From the NCBI RefSeq assembly GCF_902497745.1, contig NZ_CABVHJ010000009.1:124001-188000 (forward strand): DNA of 64,000 nt, given 5' to 3'. Position numbers and translations under genes: made by a program. This DNA is from Pseudomonas fluorescens. Its GTDB lineage: Bacteria > Pseudomonadota > Gammaproteobacteria > Pseudomonadales > Pseudomonadaceae. This document shows positions 36,194-44,836 of the stretch, piece by piece (position 1 is the first letter of the stretch; each line of letters begins with the position of its first letter). The notes below the pieces were generated by a model. That model searched no databases. It was not told where the DNA came from and worked only from the letters and a program-made list of their open reading frames with translations.

Positions 36194-37636
36194 ATGCTGT
36201 CTCTGCTCACCGAACACCCGTTGTTCTGCGCGTTGATCCTGATCCTCCTCGATCTGGGCCTGTGGCGTTTGATCAGTTCCCATGGCAGCGAGTGGAAACT
36301 GCTGGTGCGGGTGCTGATTTTCACGCTGTTCAGCGTCCTGCTGTTCAACGAAGGCCTCAACCCGATGGAGCCTGCACCGTGGGCCGACAACGTGCCGCTG
36401 CACCTGGCGGCGACCGGGTTGCAGATTGGCTGGTGGCTGTTCGGTGCGCGCACCCTGACGGTGTTGATCGGCGCGGTAATGATGCAGCGAGTCGGCCACA
36501 CCGGCCGGCTGTTGCAGGACTTGCTCGGCGCGGTGATTTTCCTCATCGCGATCATTGCCGCGCTGGCCTATGTACTGGATCTGCCGGTCAAAGGTGTGCT
36601 GGCGACATCCGGTGCGCTGGCGATCATCGTCGGTCTGGCCTTGCAGAGCACGCTCAGCGACGTGTTCTCCGGGATCGTCCTCAACACCACCAAGCCGTAT
36701 CAACTGGATGACTGGATTTCCATCGACGGCACGGAAGGGCGGGTCACCGACATCGACTGGCGCGCCACGCGCCTGCAAACCAGTCAGGGCAGCATGGCGG
36801 TGATTCCCAACTCGCTGGCGGCCAAAGCCAAGATCATCAACTTCAGTCGACCGAGCAACATGTTCGGCGTCGCGGTCAGCGTGCAGGTCAGCCCGCATGC
36901 CCGGCCCAGTTCGGTGATCGATGCGCTGGAGCGGGCGATGCAGGGCTGTCGCCAGTTGCTCGACACACCTGCACCGAGCGTCGCACTGAAAAGCTCCGGC
37001 AGCAGTGGTGCGGAATACGAGATCAGTGGCTTCGTTGCGTCGATGGGGGAGAAACGCGTGGTGCGCAATCAACTGTTCGATCTGGCGTATCGGCACTTGC
37101 AGGCATCCGGGGTCAACCTGCTGTCGAGTGATGAAAGCACTGCGCCGACCAATTTGTCGCGGCCACGAGCGTTGCTCGACAGTTCGCCGATCTTCTCGAC
37201 CCTGCGCCAGGAAGAAAAAGACACCTTCAGCCAGAACATGAGCCTGCAAACCTTCCGCGCTGGCGAAATCATTCTGGCGGGCGGCGAGGTCAGCGATCAC
37301 CTGTTCATTATCGAGTCCGGCGTGGTTTCGGTGACCCTTAAGCGCCACGGCACACCGTTCGAATCCGGGCGCATGGGGCCGGGCGAAGTGATTGGCGAGG
37401 CTGGGATCTTGGCCGATACAGCATTGCCGGCAGACTTTTCGGCGAAGACCTTTTGCGCGTTGTATCGCATCGAGAAGTCGTACCTCAAGCCGTGTCTCGA
37501 TGCCCGTCATGACATTCACGACGCGATGCAGACACTGCTCGATTACCGCCTGCACAAGGCGCAATCGCTGACCGAGGAAGCGCCGGCGGTGGTACCGAAA
37601 AGAGGCTTTCTGCAGTGGCTGCGCAATCGCGCCTGA
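36194..37636 (+). CDS. MscS-type mechanosensitive channel with C-terminal cyclic-nucleotide domain
   Basis: A 480-residue inner-membrane protein. Four or so helices (about 5-130) lead into the MscS pore helix and beta domain (GVLATSGALAIIVGLALQST near 135-155; DVFSGIVLNTTKPYQLDDWISI; GRVTDIDWRATRLQTSQGSMAVIPNS). After the MscS region (to about 320) comes a cNMP-binding domain (about 335-455; GEIILAGGEVSDHLFIIESGVVSV and GPGEVIGEAGIL). The fusion suggests a channel gated or tuned by a nucleotide ligand. In the segment where cAMP-binding proteins have their phosphate-binding Arg, the sequence is LADTALPADFSAK without an obvious Arg, so ligand binding is uncertain. The start at 36194 was chosen from the hydrophobic N terminus. 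Confidence 0.9.
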   Translation: MLSLLTEHPLFCALILILLDLGLWRLISSHGSEWKLLVRVLIFTLFSVLLFNEGLNPMEPAPWADNVPLHLAATGLQIGWWLFGARTLTVLIGAVMMQRVGHTGRLLQDLLGAVIFLIAIIAALAYVLDLPVKGVLATSGALAIIVGLALQSTLSDVFSGIVLNTTKPYQLDDWISIDGTEGRVTDIDWRATRLQTSQGSMAVIPNSLAAKAKIINFSRPSNMFGVAVSVQVSPHARPSSVIDALERAMQGCRQLLDTPAPSVALKSSGSSGAEYEISGFVASMGEKRVVRNQLFDLAYRHLQASGVNLLSSDESTAPTNLSRPRALLDSSPIFSTLRQEEKDTFSQNMSLQTFRAGEIILAGGEVSDHLFIIESGVVSVTLKRHGTPFESGRMGPGEVIGEAGILADTALPADFSAKTFCALYRIEKSYLKPCLDARHDIHDAMQTLLDYRLHKAQSLTEEAPAVVPKRGFLQWLRNRA

Positions 37637-37640
37637 AGGC

Positions 37641-38216
37641 TCAGGCGCCGAGTTTCTGCTCCAGGTGCAAGCGCACCTGCGGCCACTCGTCGTCGATGAT
37701 GCTGAACCGCACCGAGTTGCGCTTGCGTCCGTCCGGCATGATCCGCTCATGGCGGACGATGCCTTCCTGTTGTGCGCCAAGACGCAGGATGGCGTTGCGT
37801 GACTTCTGATTGTTCTCGTCGGTGGTGAACTGCACGCGCACGCAACCGAGCACTTCGAAAGCGTGGCGCAGCATCAGATACTTGGCTTCGGTGTTGACGA
37901 AGGACTTCTGCCAGCTCGCCGCGATCCAGCTGCTGCCAATTTCCAGCTTGCGATTGAGCGGGTCGATCTTCCAGAAGCGCGTTGAGCCGATGACTTCACC
38001 GCTATCTTTCAGCACGATCACAAAAGGCATCACCGTGCCGGCGTCACGTCCATCGAGCGCTTTTTTCAGGTAGCTGTCGACGGTGCTGGCCGACGGCACC
38101 ACGGTGACGGTGAGATTCCACAATTCGCCATCGGCGGCAGCGTGGAGCAGGGCAGCGGCATCTGAATACTGAAGCGGGCGCAAAAGGATGCGCTGACCTT
38201 GCAGCGTGGTGGGCAT
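37641..38216 (-). CDS. GNAT acetyltransferase (RimJ/RimL-like)
   Basis: A 191-residue GNAT-fold protein with IGSTRFWKIDPLNRKLEIGSSWI (beta4-beta5), SFVNTEAKYLMLRHAFEVLG and TDENNQKSRNAILRLGAQQEG typical of RimJ/RimL-like N-acetyltransferases. The substrate is not known. It converges with the MscS gene, with 4 bases between stop codons. Confidence 0.85.
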   Translation of the reverse strand: MPTTLQGQRILLRPLQYSDAAALLHAAADGELWNLTVTVVPSASTVDSYLKKALDGRDAGTVMPFVIVLKDSGEVIGSTRFWKIDPLNRKLEIGSSWIAASWQKSFVNTEAKYLMLRHAFEVLGCVRVQFTTDENNQKSRNAILRLGAQQEGIVRHERIMPDGRKRNSVRFSIIDDEWPQVRLHLEQKLGA

Positions 38217-38345
38217 GGGATTCAGGTCTCGGCGGTGCGGGCGAAAGGCGAGCTCCTATTACGCCGCACGAGACCGACCTGATGCAACCGGCGCGATGAT
38301 TACGGGGTCACAATTTTTACAACCCTTGGGCAGGAGCCTCAGCCG

Positions 38346-39140
38346 ATGAAAAACCTGCGGATCGCCACCTACAACGTCAACGGTTTACGCGCACGTTTGC
38401 CGAACCTGCTGGATTGGCTCAAACGCGAGCAACCGGACATCGCCTGCCTGCAAGAACTCAAATCCGTCGACACGGCATTCCCCGTCGCTGAACTGGAAGC
38501 CGCCGGTTACGGCGCAATCTGGCAGGGCCAGGCCTCGTGGAACGGCGTGGCGATTCTCGCCCGCGATGCGCAGCCGCTGGAGAGCCGACGCGGTCTGCCG
38601 GGTGATCCGGATGACAAGCACAGTCGTTATCTGGAGGCAGCGGTGCACGGCGTGCTGGTCGGCTGCCTGTACCTGCCCAATGGCAACCCGCAACCGGGAC
38701 CGAAATTCGATTACAAACTGGCCTGGTTTGAACGATTGATCAGCTATGCGAAAGACCTGCAAAGCAGCGATCACCCGGTGGTGCTGGCCGGTGACTACAA
38801 CGTCGTACCCACCGACATGGACATTTACAACACTCGTTCCTGGCTCAAGGATGCGCTGCTGCAACCTGAGAGTCGCGAGTGTTATCAGCGCTTGCTCGAT
38901 CAGGGCTGGACCGATTCGCTGCGCCATCTGTATCCCGAGGATCGGCTCTATACGTTTTGGGATTATTTCCGCCAGCACTGGCAAACCAACTCCGGTCTGC
39001 GTATCGATCATCTATTGCTCAACCCGGCACTGAGTCCGTATCTGCACGAGGCCGGTGTAGACGCCTGGGTCCGCAACGAACCCCACGCCAGTGACCATGC
39101 GCCGACGTGGATTCGTATCGGCTCCCGCAAGAAACGCTAG
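38346..39140 (+). CDS. xthA: Exonuclease III family AP endonuclease
   Basis: A 264-residue EEP-family nuclease: TYNVNGLRARL (Asn 10), CLQELKSVD (catalytic Glu near 37), GDYNVVPTDMD (Asp/Asn near 150) and the C-terminal SDHAPTWI (Asp-His near 252). It repairs abasic sites and 3' blocked ends in DNA. It is preceded by AGGAGC nine bases before the start. Pseudomonads often carry more than one such gene, so the symbol is given on family grounds. Confidence 0.88.
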   Translation: MKNLRIATYNVNGLRARLPNLLDWLKREQPDIACLQELKSVDTAFPVAELEAAGYGAIWQGQASWNGVAILARDAQPLESRRGLPGDPDDKHSRYLEAAVHGVLVGCLYLPNGNPQPGPKFDYKLAWFERLISYAKDLQSSDHPVVLAGDYNVVPTDMDIYNTRSWLKDALLQPESRECYQRLLDQGWTDSLRHLYPEDRLYTFWDYFRQHWQTNSGLRIDHLLLNPALSPYLHEAGVDAWVRNEPHASDHAPTWIRIGSRKKR

Positions 39141-39241
39141 CGGGCGATTGGCGAAATCAATTGTCGAAACCATTGCCGGATCCCGTATACATGGCGACCA
39201 TCAACGCAGTGAACTGCGGCCCCATGCAAAAGGACTGAGCA

Positions 39242-40075
39242 ATGAGTGAGCCACGCCTGACGAATCTGAAGCTGTACCTGCAACGTCTGGGTTTCGATGC
39301 GCCGCCGGCACCCACGCTGGAAGCCTTGCGCGTGTTGCAACTGCGCCACACCGGCGTGTTTGCTTTCGAAAATCTGGCGACGATTACCGGGGCTCCGGTG
39401 TTGATCGATCTGCCGTCCATCGAGGAGAAGGTCCTGCTCGGTGGGCGTGGTGGTTACTGCTATGAGCTGAACAACCTGTTTTTTGCCTTATTGCTGGAGT
39501 TGGGTTTCGACGCACGCGCCATCAGCGGACGGGTGGTGATGAATCAGCCAGAAGGCAGCTGGACGGCGCGCACGCATCGCTTGAGCCTGGTGATCATCGA
39601 TGATGTGCGCTACATCACCGACGTTGGTTTTGGCGGCATGGTGCCCACCGCGCCGCTGCTCCTCGACACCGAGGCCGAGCAGGCCACCCCGCACGAACCC
39701 TTTCGCATCGAACGGCAGGCCGACGGCTACATGCTGCGTGCCCAGGTGGCGGGTGAATGGCGGCCGATGTACCTGTTCGACCTGCAGCGCCAGGAAGACA
39801 TCGATTACACCATTGGCAACTGGTATGTCTCGACGCATCCGGAATCACCGTTTGCCAATCGTCTGATGGTTGCGCGTACCGGTGAGGGCTGGCGCAAGAC
39901 GCTGAATAACGGCAGTTTCGCTGTTCATCGCATGGGCGTCAGCAGTGAGCGACGCGAGGTGACGCAGGTCGATGAGCTGATTGGATTGCTGGCGCGCGAG
40001 TTTGCTCTGCACCTGCCGGATCTGCCCCACATACGGCAGGCTCTGGCGCGGATGATCGCACCGGTTTCCGTTTAG
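39242..40075 (+). CDS. Arylamine N-acetyltransferase
   Basis: A 277-residue cytoplasmic NAT that moves acetyl from acetyl-CoA to arylamines and hydrazines. The catalytic triad is visible: Cys 73 in RGGYCYELN, His 112 in RTHRLSL and Asp 127 in ITDVGFGG. Length fits the family (about 275). Its stop overlaps the brnA stop on the other strand by 3 bases within TTAG. Confidence 0.94.
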   Translation: MSEPRLTNLKLYLQRLGFDAPPAPTLEALRVLQLRHTGVFAFENLATITGAPVLIDLPSIEEKVLLGGRGGYCYELNNLFFALLLELGFDARAISGRVVMNQPEGSWTARTHRLSLVIIDDVRYITDVGFGGMVPTAPLLLDTEAEQATPHEPFRIERQADGYMLRAQVAGEWRPMYLFDLQRQEDIDYTIGNWYVSTHPESPFANRLMVARTGEGWRKTLNNGSFAVHRMGVSSERREVTQVDELIGLLAREFALHLPDLPHIRQALARMIAPVSV

Positions 40076-40398
40076 GGCTTGGCGTCGGGCTCCAGCACTC
40101 GGCGGATTTCCCCGACCGCTGCCGACAGTTTTTTCTCTAGACTCTTGAGGTCTGCGGCGGTAATGCCTTTCTTGAATTGCCCGCTCGATTCGGCTTGTTC
40201 CGGTTTGGCGACGGCATCGAGCAGGGCATGGCGCAGGGTGTTATTGATCACCGTCTGATAACCGAACCCTTCGTTTTCCGCGACCGTACGCGCTGCCTCG
40301 ATGACGGCGTCGTCGAGCATGATGGTGATGCGGGTTTTACCTTTGTTTGACGCCACTGCGCCGCGTTTGCCCTGAGAAAAGTCATATTCATCTTTCAT
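40072..40398 (-). CDS. brnA: BrnA-type antitoxin
   Basis: A 108-residue antitoxin with a ribbon-helix-helix-like core (ITIMLDDAVIEAARTVAENEGFGYQTVINNTLRHAL, about 23-58). It follows brnT by 3 bases. BrnA neutralises BrnT and represses the operon. The basic N terminus and the acidic C-terminal extension are longer than in typical BrnA. Confidence 0.82.
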   Translation of the reverse strand: MKDEYDFSQGKRGAVASNKGKTRITIMLDDAVIEAARTVAENEGFGYQTVINNTLRHALLDAVAKPEQAESSGQFKKGITAADLKSLEKKLSAAVGEIRRVLEPDAKP

Positions 40399-40401
40399 CG
40401 G

Positions 40402-40686
40402 TCAAGCCTCCAGAAAATAAGCGCAACGTTCGCCCGGTGTGGCGGCACGTGCAGAAATGATTCGAACGACATTCGCTTCCCGGTAACTGTACGCAACGAC
40501 CAGCAAACGCCCTTTGCCGTTGAGGCCAATAGTGATCCAGCGTTGTTCGTCATGGTCGTTGTCTTCGATCGTCAGTGCTCGTTCGTCGTCAAAGACCGGC
40601 CCGGTTTCGGCCAGGCTGACGCCTTTGTGCTTGAGTTTGTTGGCTGCGTTCTTGCTTTTGTCGTACTTAATAGTGAATGACTTCAT
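40402..40686 (-). CDS. brnT: BrnT-type ribonuclease toxin
   Basis: A 94-residue BrnT toxin (RelE-like fold, RNA cleavage): conserved FTIKYDKSKNAANKLKHKGVSLAET near the start, DERALTIEDNDHDEQRWITIG in the middle and VRIISARAATPGERCAYF at the end. Toxin-first order is usual for BrnTA. An AT-rich imperfect palindrome lies at its start and may be the autoregulatory operator. Confidence 0.88.
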   Translation of the reverse strand: MKSFTIKYDKSKNAANKLKHKGVSLAETGPVFDDERALTIEDNDHDEQRWITIGLNGKGRLLVVAYSYREANVVRIISARAATPGERCAYFLEA

Positions 40687-40706
40687 TATGCATATTTTAT
40701 ATGTAT
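40685..40706 (-). promoter_or_regulatory. Possible BrnTA operator/promoter
   Basis: ATGCATATTTTATATGTAT is an imperfect inverted repeat (ATACATAT/ATATGCAT) immediately before the brnT start and is much more AT-rich than its surroundings. Confidence 0.4.
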
Positions 40707-40862
40707 AAAAAAGAGTGCGACTGCACCGTCGGTCGCCGTGAACACTTCAGCGTAGTGGCGGCAGGCGAGGGCACTGGAGAGGAAGTGTTGCCGGATTCGT
40801 GGGGGATGGGAGCAGCGCGCTAGAAGCTTGGGTGGCTACCTATCCATTATGTGACTGGTAAG

Positions 40863-40904
40863 TTGTATACAACTCTATGGACATTTGTCACGAGTATTGA
40901 ATAC
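40863..40904. promoter_or_regulatory. Two palindromes before the purine permease gene
   Basis: TTGTATACAA (40863-40872) and GTATTGAATAC (40894-40904) are both perfect inverted repeats sharing GTAT/ATAC half-sites, spaced about 31 bases between centres, and lie 37-78 bases before the start. They look like operators for a GntR- or TetR-type regulator not in the window. Confidence 0.5.
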
Positions 40905-40940
40905 AGTGTGCGCATAACAAAAACCAGGGAACCCCCCACC

Positions 40941-42464
40941 ATGAAAACGCCCCATGTTTCACACCAACGGCCCGAGGACGAGAATCTCGGGGTCGGCGCG
41001 AATATGGCTTACGGCCTGCAACATGTTCTGACCATGTACGGCGGTATCGTTGCGGTGCCACTGATCATCGGCCAGGCGGCCGGCCTGTCGCCGGCGGACA
41101 TCGGTTTGTTGATTGCTGCTTCATTGTTTGCGGGGGGGCTGGCGACGCTGCTGCAAACCCTGGGTCTACCGTTTTTTGGTTGTCAGTTACCGCTGGTACA
41201 GGGTGTGTCATTCTCCGGCGTGGCGACCATGGTCGCGATCGTCAGCAGTGGCGGAGAGGGCGGCTTCCAGTCGGTGCTCGGCGCGGTGATTGCCGCCTCC
41301 TTGATCGGGTTGCTGATCACACCGGTATTCTCCCGTATCACCAAGTTCTTTCCGCCGCTGGTCACCGGCATCGTGATCACCACCATCGGCCTGACGCTGA
41401 TGCCAGTGGCCGCACGCTGGGCGATGGGCGGTAACAGCCACGCGCTGGACTTCGGCAGCATGCAGAACATCGGTCTGGCGGCGGTCACGCTGGTATTGGT
41501 GCTGTTGCTGAGCAAGGTCGGCAGCTCGACCATCTCGCGTCTGTCAATCCTGTTGGCCATGGTGATCGGCACGGTGCTGGCGGTGTTCCTTGGCATGGCG
41601 GATTTTTCCAGCGTCACCACGGGGCCGATGTTTGGCTTCCCGACGCCGTTCCATTTCGGCATGCCGACCTTCCACTTCGCCGCGATCCTGTCGATGTGCA
41701 TCGTGGTCATGGTGACCCTGGTGGAAACCTCGGCGGACATTCTGGCGGTCGGTGAAATCATCGGCACCAAGGTCGATTCCAAGCGTCTGGGCAATGGCCT
41801 GCGCGCGGACATGCTGTCGAGCATGTTTGCGCCGATTTTCGGTTCGTTCACCCAGAGCGCCTTCGCCCAGAACGTCGGGCTGGTGGCGGTGACCGGGATC
41901 AAGAGCCGTTACGTGGTCGCTACTGGCGGCATCTTTCTGGTGATCCTTGGCCTGCTGCCGTTCATGGGCCGGGTCATCGCAGCCGTGCCGACGTCGGTAC
42001 TCGGCGGCGCCGGTATCGTACTGTTCGGTACCGTGGCGGCAAGCGGCATCCGTACGCTGTCGAAAGTTGATTACCGCAACAACGTCAACCTGATCATCGT
42101 TGCTACTTCGATCGGCTTCGGCATGATCCCGATTGCTGCACCGAACTTCTACGATCACTTCCCAAGCTGGTTTGCGACCATTTTCCACTCGGGCATCAGT
42201 TCGTCGGCGATCATGGCGATCCTGCTCAACCTGGCGTTCAACCACTTCACGGCGGGCAACTCGGATCAGCAATCGGTGTTTGCGGCGGCGGAGGAGCGGA
42301 CTCTGCGTTATCGCGATCTCGATGCGCTGCGCGAAGGCGACTACTTCAGCGATGGCAAACTGCATGACTGCGATGGCAAGGAAGTGCCGGTGATCGAGCC
42401 GGATGATCACGACCACGGACATGGCGCGCCGAAAGCGCAGGTGAAAAGCAGCGAGCATGTCTGA
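40941..42464 (+). CDS. NCS2 family purine (xanthine/urate) permease
   Basis: A 507-residue transporter of the nucleobase-ascorbate family with about 14 membrane segments. Family motifs: GLQHVLTMYGGIVAVPLIIG (helix 1, with the conserved His), and the signature QNVGLVAVTG (near 310), whose form resembles bacterial xanthine/uric-acid permeases rather than uracil ones. The soluble tail is rich in His, Asp and Glu. The start at 40941 follows CAGGGA. No purine catabolic gene is next to it. Confidence 0.9.
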   Translation: MKTPHVSHQRPEDENLGVGANMAYGLQHVLTMYGGIVAVPLIIGQAAGLSPADIGLLIAASLFAGGLATLLQTLGLPFFGCQLPLVQGVSFSGVATMVAIVSSGGEGGFQSVLGAVIAASLIGLLITPVFSRITKFFPPLVTGIVITTIGLTLMPVAARWAMGGNSHALDFGSMQNIGLAAVTLVLVLLLSKVGSSTISRLSILLAMVIGTVLAVFLGMADFSSVTTGPMFGFPTPFHFGMPTFHFAAILSMCIVVMVTLVETSADILAVGEIIGTKVDSKRLGNGLRADMLSSMFAPIFGSFTQSAFAQNVGLVAVTGIKSRYVVATGGIFLVILGLLPFMGRVIAAVPTSVLGGAGIVLFGTVAASGIRTLSKVDYRNNVNLIIVATSIGFGMIPIAAPNFYDHFPSWFATIFHSGISSSAIMAILLNLAFNHFTAGNSDQQSVFAAAEERTLRYRDLDALREGDYFSDGKLHDCDGKEVPVIEPDDHDHGHGAPKAQVKSSEHV

Positions 42465-42478
42465 TCGCTGTCTCTAAC

Positions 42479-42517
42479 AAAAAGGGCCGATCTGTTAAAC
42501 ACAGATCGACCCTTTTT
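42479..42517 (+). terminator. Terminator after the purine permease gene
   Basis: Stem AAAGGGcCGATCTGT/ACAGATCGaCCCTTT with a short loop, ending in T5; 15 bases after the stop. Confidence 0.9.
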
Positions 42518-42523
42518 CATTTC

Positions 42524-42637
42524 AAGATCAAAAGATCGCAGCCTTCGGCAGCTCCTACACAGATCTCATACTCCGCCGATTCTGCGGATGAACGCTGAAT
42601 CTGTAGGAGCTGCCGAAGGCTGCGATCTTCTGATCTT
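42524..42637. repeat. REPIN, family B (CTTCGG variant)
   Basis: Inverted pair of the element carrying GCCGAAGGC in place of GCCGCAGGC (42524-42559 and 42602-42637), with about 42 bases between arms. Confidence 0.9.
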
Positions 42638-42650
42638 TTCCATCGCCCAC

Positions 42651-42685
42651 AAAAAAGCCCCTGAATCTTTCGATTCAGGGGCTTT
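42651..42685 (-). terminator. Terminator of tRNA-Asn
   Basis: On the minus strand AAGCCCCTGAATC pairs with GATTCAGGGGCTT around a 4-base loop, followed by six T; it starts about 7 bases after the tRNA end. Confidence 0.9.
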
Positions 42686-42691
42686 GCTATT

Positions 42692-42767
42692 TGGCTCCAC
42701 AACCTGGACTCGAACCAGGGACCCAATGATTAACAGTCATTTGCTCTACCAACTGAGCTATTGCGGA
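42692..42767 (-). tRNA. tRNA-Asn (GTT)
   Basis: A 76-base cloverleaf with acceptor TCCGCAA, D loop AGCTCAGTTGGTAGAGC, anticodon loop CTGTTAA (anticodon GTT), T loop GGTTCGAGTCC and encoded CCA. A promoter lies just upstream and a terminator just downstream. Confidence 0.97.
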
Positions 42768-42777
42768 ATTGGTGCGT

Positions 42778-42805
42778 ATGTTACTGATTCAAAAAGAGAA
42801 GTCAA
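42778..42805 (-). promoter_or_regulatory. Sigma70 promoter of tRNA-Asn
   Basis: On the minus strand TTGACT (42805-42800), a 16-base spacer and TAACAT (42783-42778), 10 bases before the tRNA. Confidence 0.7.
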
Positions 42806-42987
42806 GCGCCGGTTGCAAAATCAGGTGAATCTTCTGGATGGAGGGTGGTTTGTCAGCGATTGGCGGTTACCAGAACCGTAGCAGAGGTCTACCATGGCCG
42901 CCCGGAAGTGGTCACACGCGCTGCCGGCCATTCGCCGAAAAAGGTACGCGTCATGAACCATTTGTCCCGCAACAGCGAGGTGTTCGC

Positions 42988-43218
42988 ATGAGCATCGCGC
43001 AAATCAGCCTGCCCAAAGGCGTCGGCCCCCATGCCGAAAAACTCTTTGATGCAATCACCCAGGCCAGTACCGCCGAGGAATTGAACCGCGCGGGCGGCAA
43101 GGCTGAAGGTTTTGTCCTGGGCCTTGAAAGCACCAAGGCGATCAAAAGCCAGATCGCCGAATCGCTGTACGTCGCGTATGACGATGCCGCCAGTCAGCGC
43201 GCCACCGAGTTGACTTAA
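42988..43218 (+). CDS. Unknown small protein, 76 residues
   Basis: A 76-residue protein with GAGG eight bases before the ATG. It has no signal peptide or membrane segment and looks mainly helical (GPHAEKLFDAITQASTAEELNRAGGKAEGFVLGLESTK). I do not recognise a family. Codon use fits its neighbours. Its stop overlaps that of the next, convergent small gene within TTAA. The frame is open further upstream but without a ribosome site. Confidence 0.7.
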   Translation: MSIAQISLPKGVGPHAEKLFDAITQASTAEELNRAGGKAEGFVLGLESTKAIKSQIAESLYVAYDDAASQRATELT

Positions 43219-43415
43219 CTGCCGAAAGTAATGGTGCCGAGCATCAGTTTGGCGTAAGCCGCCGTGGCTGCCAGTTGCACCAGCCATAGCACCAGACCGC
43301 CAAGAAACACCCCGGCCGCCACTTGCAGCACCAGGCTTTTTTCGCGTTTGGCCGAGGCGCGGGGGATGAAATCATCCAGATCGTCACGGTCGGCGCGCAG
43401 GTTGTCGTTTTTCAT
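43215..43415 (-). CDS. Unknown small membrane protein, 66 residues
   Basis: A 66-residue protein with a charged N-terminal half (MKNDNLRADRDDLDDFIPRASAKR) and one membrane helix (VLQVAAGVFLGGLVLWLVQLAATAAYAKLML, about 32-60). GAGATC precedes the start. The family is not recognised. The start at 43415 is preferred, as the upstream open frame runs into a REPIN. Confidence 0.72.
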   Translation of the reverse strand: MKNDNLRADRDDLDDFIPRASAKREKSLVLQVAAGVFLGGLVLWLVQLAATAAYAKLMLGTITFGS

Positions 43416-43452
43416 ATCTGATCTCACAAAATTCTGGAATGTACTCATCACC

Positions 43453-43542
43453 TGTGGGAGCGAGCTTGCTCGCGAAGGCGTCATGTCAGTCGACAACGAT
43501 GTTGAATGACAGATCGCTTTCGCGAGCAAGCTCGCTCCCACA
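43453..43542. repeat. REPIN, family A
   Basis: Inverted pair of the element in its AAGCTTGCTCGCGAA-type variant (TGTGGGAGCGAGCTTGCTCG at 43453 and mirror copy ending at 43542). Confidence 0.88.
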
Positions 43543-43591
43543 TTTGGACATGTGTGCAGTTTAGAGGGGATAGGGATTGTTTCGTGACAAT

Positions 43592-43624
43592 AAAAAACGG
43601 GAAGCCCCAAGGCTTCCCGTTTTT
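43592..43624 (-). terminator. Terminator of the aminotransferase gene
   Basis: Perfect stem AAAACGGGAAGCC/GGCTTCCCGTTTT around CCAA, with A and T runs on both sides; it begins 16 bases after the minus-strand stop. Confidence 0.9.
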
Positions 43625-43639
43625 CATCACGCAGCGTTA

Positions 43640-44836
43640 TCAGATGACCTGAACAATCGCATCCGTCACAGCCTTGATGTTGCTCTGGTTCAGCGCTGCC
43701 ACACAGATACGGCCGGTATCCAGTGCGTAAATGCCGAACTCGTTACGCAGGCGATGCACTTGCTCAGTGGTCAGGCCAGAGTAGGAGAACATACCGCGCT
43801 GACGACCAACGAAGCTGAAGTCGCGGCCCGGGGCTTTTTCCGCCAGCAGGGCAACCATCTGCTCGCGCATGCCGCGAATGCGCAGGCGCATTTCGGCCAG
43901 CTCTGCTTCCCACTGCGCGCGCAGTTCCGGGCTGTTCAACACCGCGGCAACGATGCTCGCGCCGTGGGTCGGCGGGTTGGAATAGTTGGTGCGGATCACG
44001 CGTTTGACTTGCGACAGCACGCGCGCGCTTTCTTCTTTCGATTCGCTGATGATCGACAGCGCGCCAACGCGCTCACCGTACAGCGAGAACGACTTGGAGA
44101 ACGAGCTCGAGACGAAGAAAGTCAGACCGGATTCAGCGAACAGGCGCACGGCAGCGGCGTCTTCGTCGATACCGTCGCCAAAACCCTGGTACGCCATGTC
44201 GAGGAACGGCACGTGACCTTTGGCTTTAACCACTTCCAGCACGTTGTTCCAGTCCGCCGGGGTCAGGTCGACGCCGGTCGGGTTGTGGCAGCACGCGTGG
44301 AGGATAACGATCGAGCCGTTCGGCAGGGCGTTGAGGTCTTCGAGCATGCCGGCACGGTTTACGTCGTGGGTGGCAGCATCGTAGTAACGGTAGTTCTGCA
44401 CCGGGAAGCCGGCGGTTTCGAACAGGGCGCGGTGGTTTTCCCAGCTCGGGTCGCTGATCGCGACGACGGCGTTCGGCAGCAGTTGCTTGAGGAAGTCGGC
44501 ACCGATTTTCAGTGCGCCGGTCCCGCCGACGGCCTGAGTGGTGATGACGCGACCGGCGCTGATCAGCGGCGAGTCGTTGCCGAACAGCAGCTTTTGCACG
44601 GCCTGGTCGTAGGCAGCGATGCCATCGATCGGCAAGTAACCGCGCGAAGCGTGTTGAGCGACGCGAATCGTCTCGGCTTCGATCACGGCGCGCAGAAGTG
44701 GAATTCGCCCCTCTTCGTTGCAGTAAACACCCACGCCCAGGTTGACCTTGGTGGTCCGGGTATCGGCGTTGAATGCTTCGTTGAGGCCCAGGATTGGATC
44801 GCGGGGTGCCATTTCGACAGCGGAGAACAGGCTCAT
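43640..44836 (-). CDS. tyrB: Aromatic amino acid aminotransferase
   Basis: A 398-residue class I PLP aminotransferase of the aspartate/aromatic (AspC/TyrB) group. Visible: NLGVGVYCNEEGRIP (32-46), CCHNPTGVDLT (near 182), FLDMAYQGFGDG (211-222) and the PLP Lys 248 in SSSFSKSFSLYGERVG. It interconverts aromatic amino acids (and aspartate) with 2-oxo acids and glutamate. Length matches E. coli TyrB (397). The same family is called PhhC in P. aeruginosa when next to phhAB, which are not here. It is divergent from uvrB. Confidence 0.93.
   Translation of the reverse strand: MSLFSAVEMAPRDPILGLNEAFNADTRTTKVNLGVGVYCNEEGRIPLLRAVIEAETIRVAQHASRGYLPIDGIAAYDQAVQKLLFGNDSPLISAGRVITTQAVGGTGALKIGADFLKQLLPNAVVAISDPSWENHRALFETAGFPVQNYRYYDAATHDVNRAGMLEDLNALPNGSIVILHACCHNPTGVDLTPADWNNVLEVVKAKGHVPFLDMAYQGFGDGIDEDAAAVRLFAESGLTFFVSSSFSKSFSLYGERVGALSIISESKEESARVLSQVKRVIRTNYSNPPTHGASIVAAVLNSPELRAQWEAELAEMRLRIRGMREQMVALLAEKAPGRDFSFVGRQRGMFSYSGLTTEQVHRLRNEFGIYALDTGRICVAALNQSNIKAVTDAIVQVI

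Noticed and set aside
36137..37780. 547-codon minus-strand frame opposite the MscS gene
   Set aside because: Its composition is that of a shadow, and it runs across the convergent GNAT start region without any motif.
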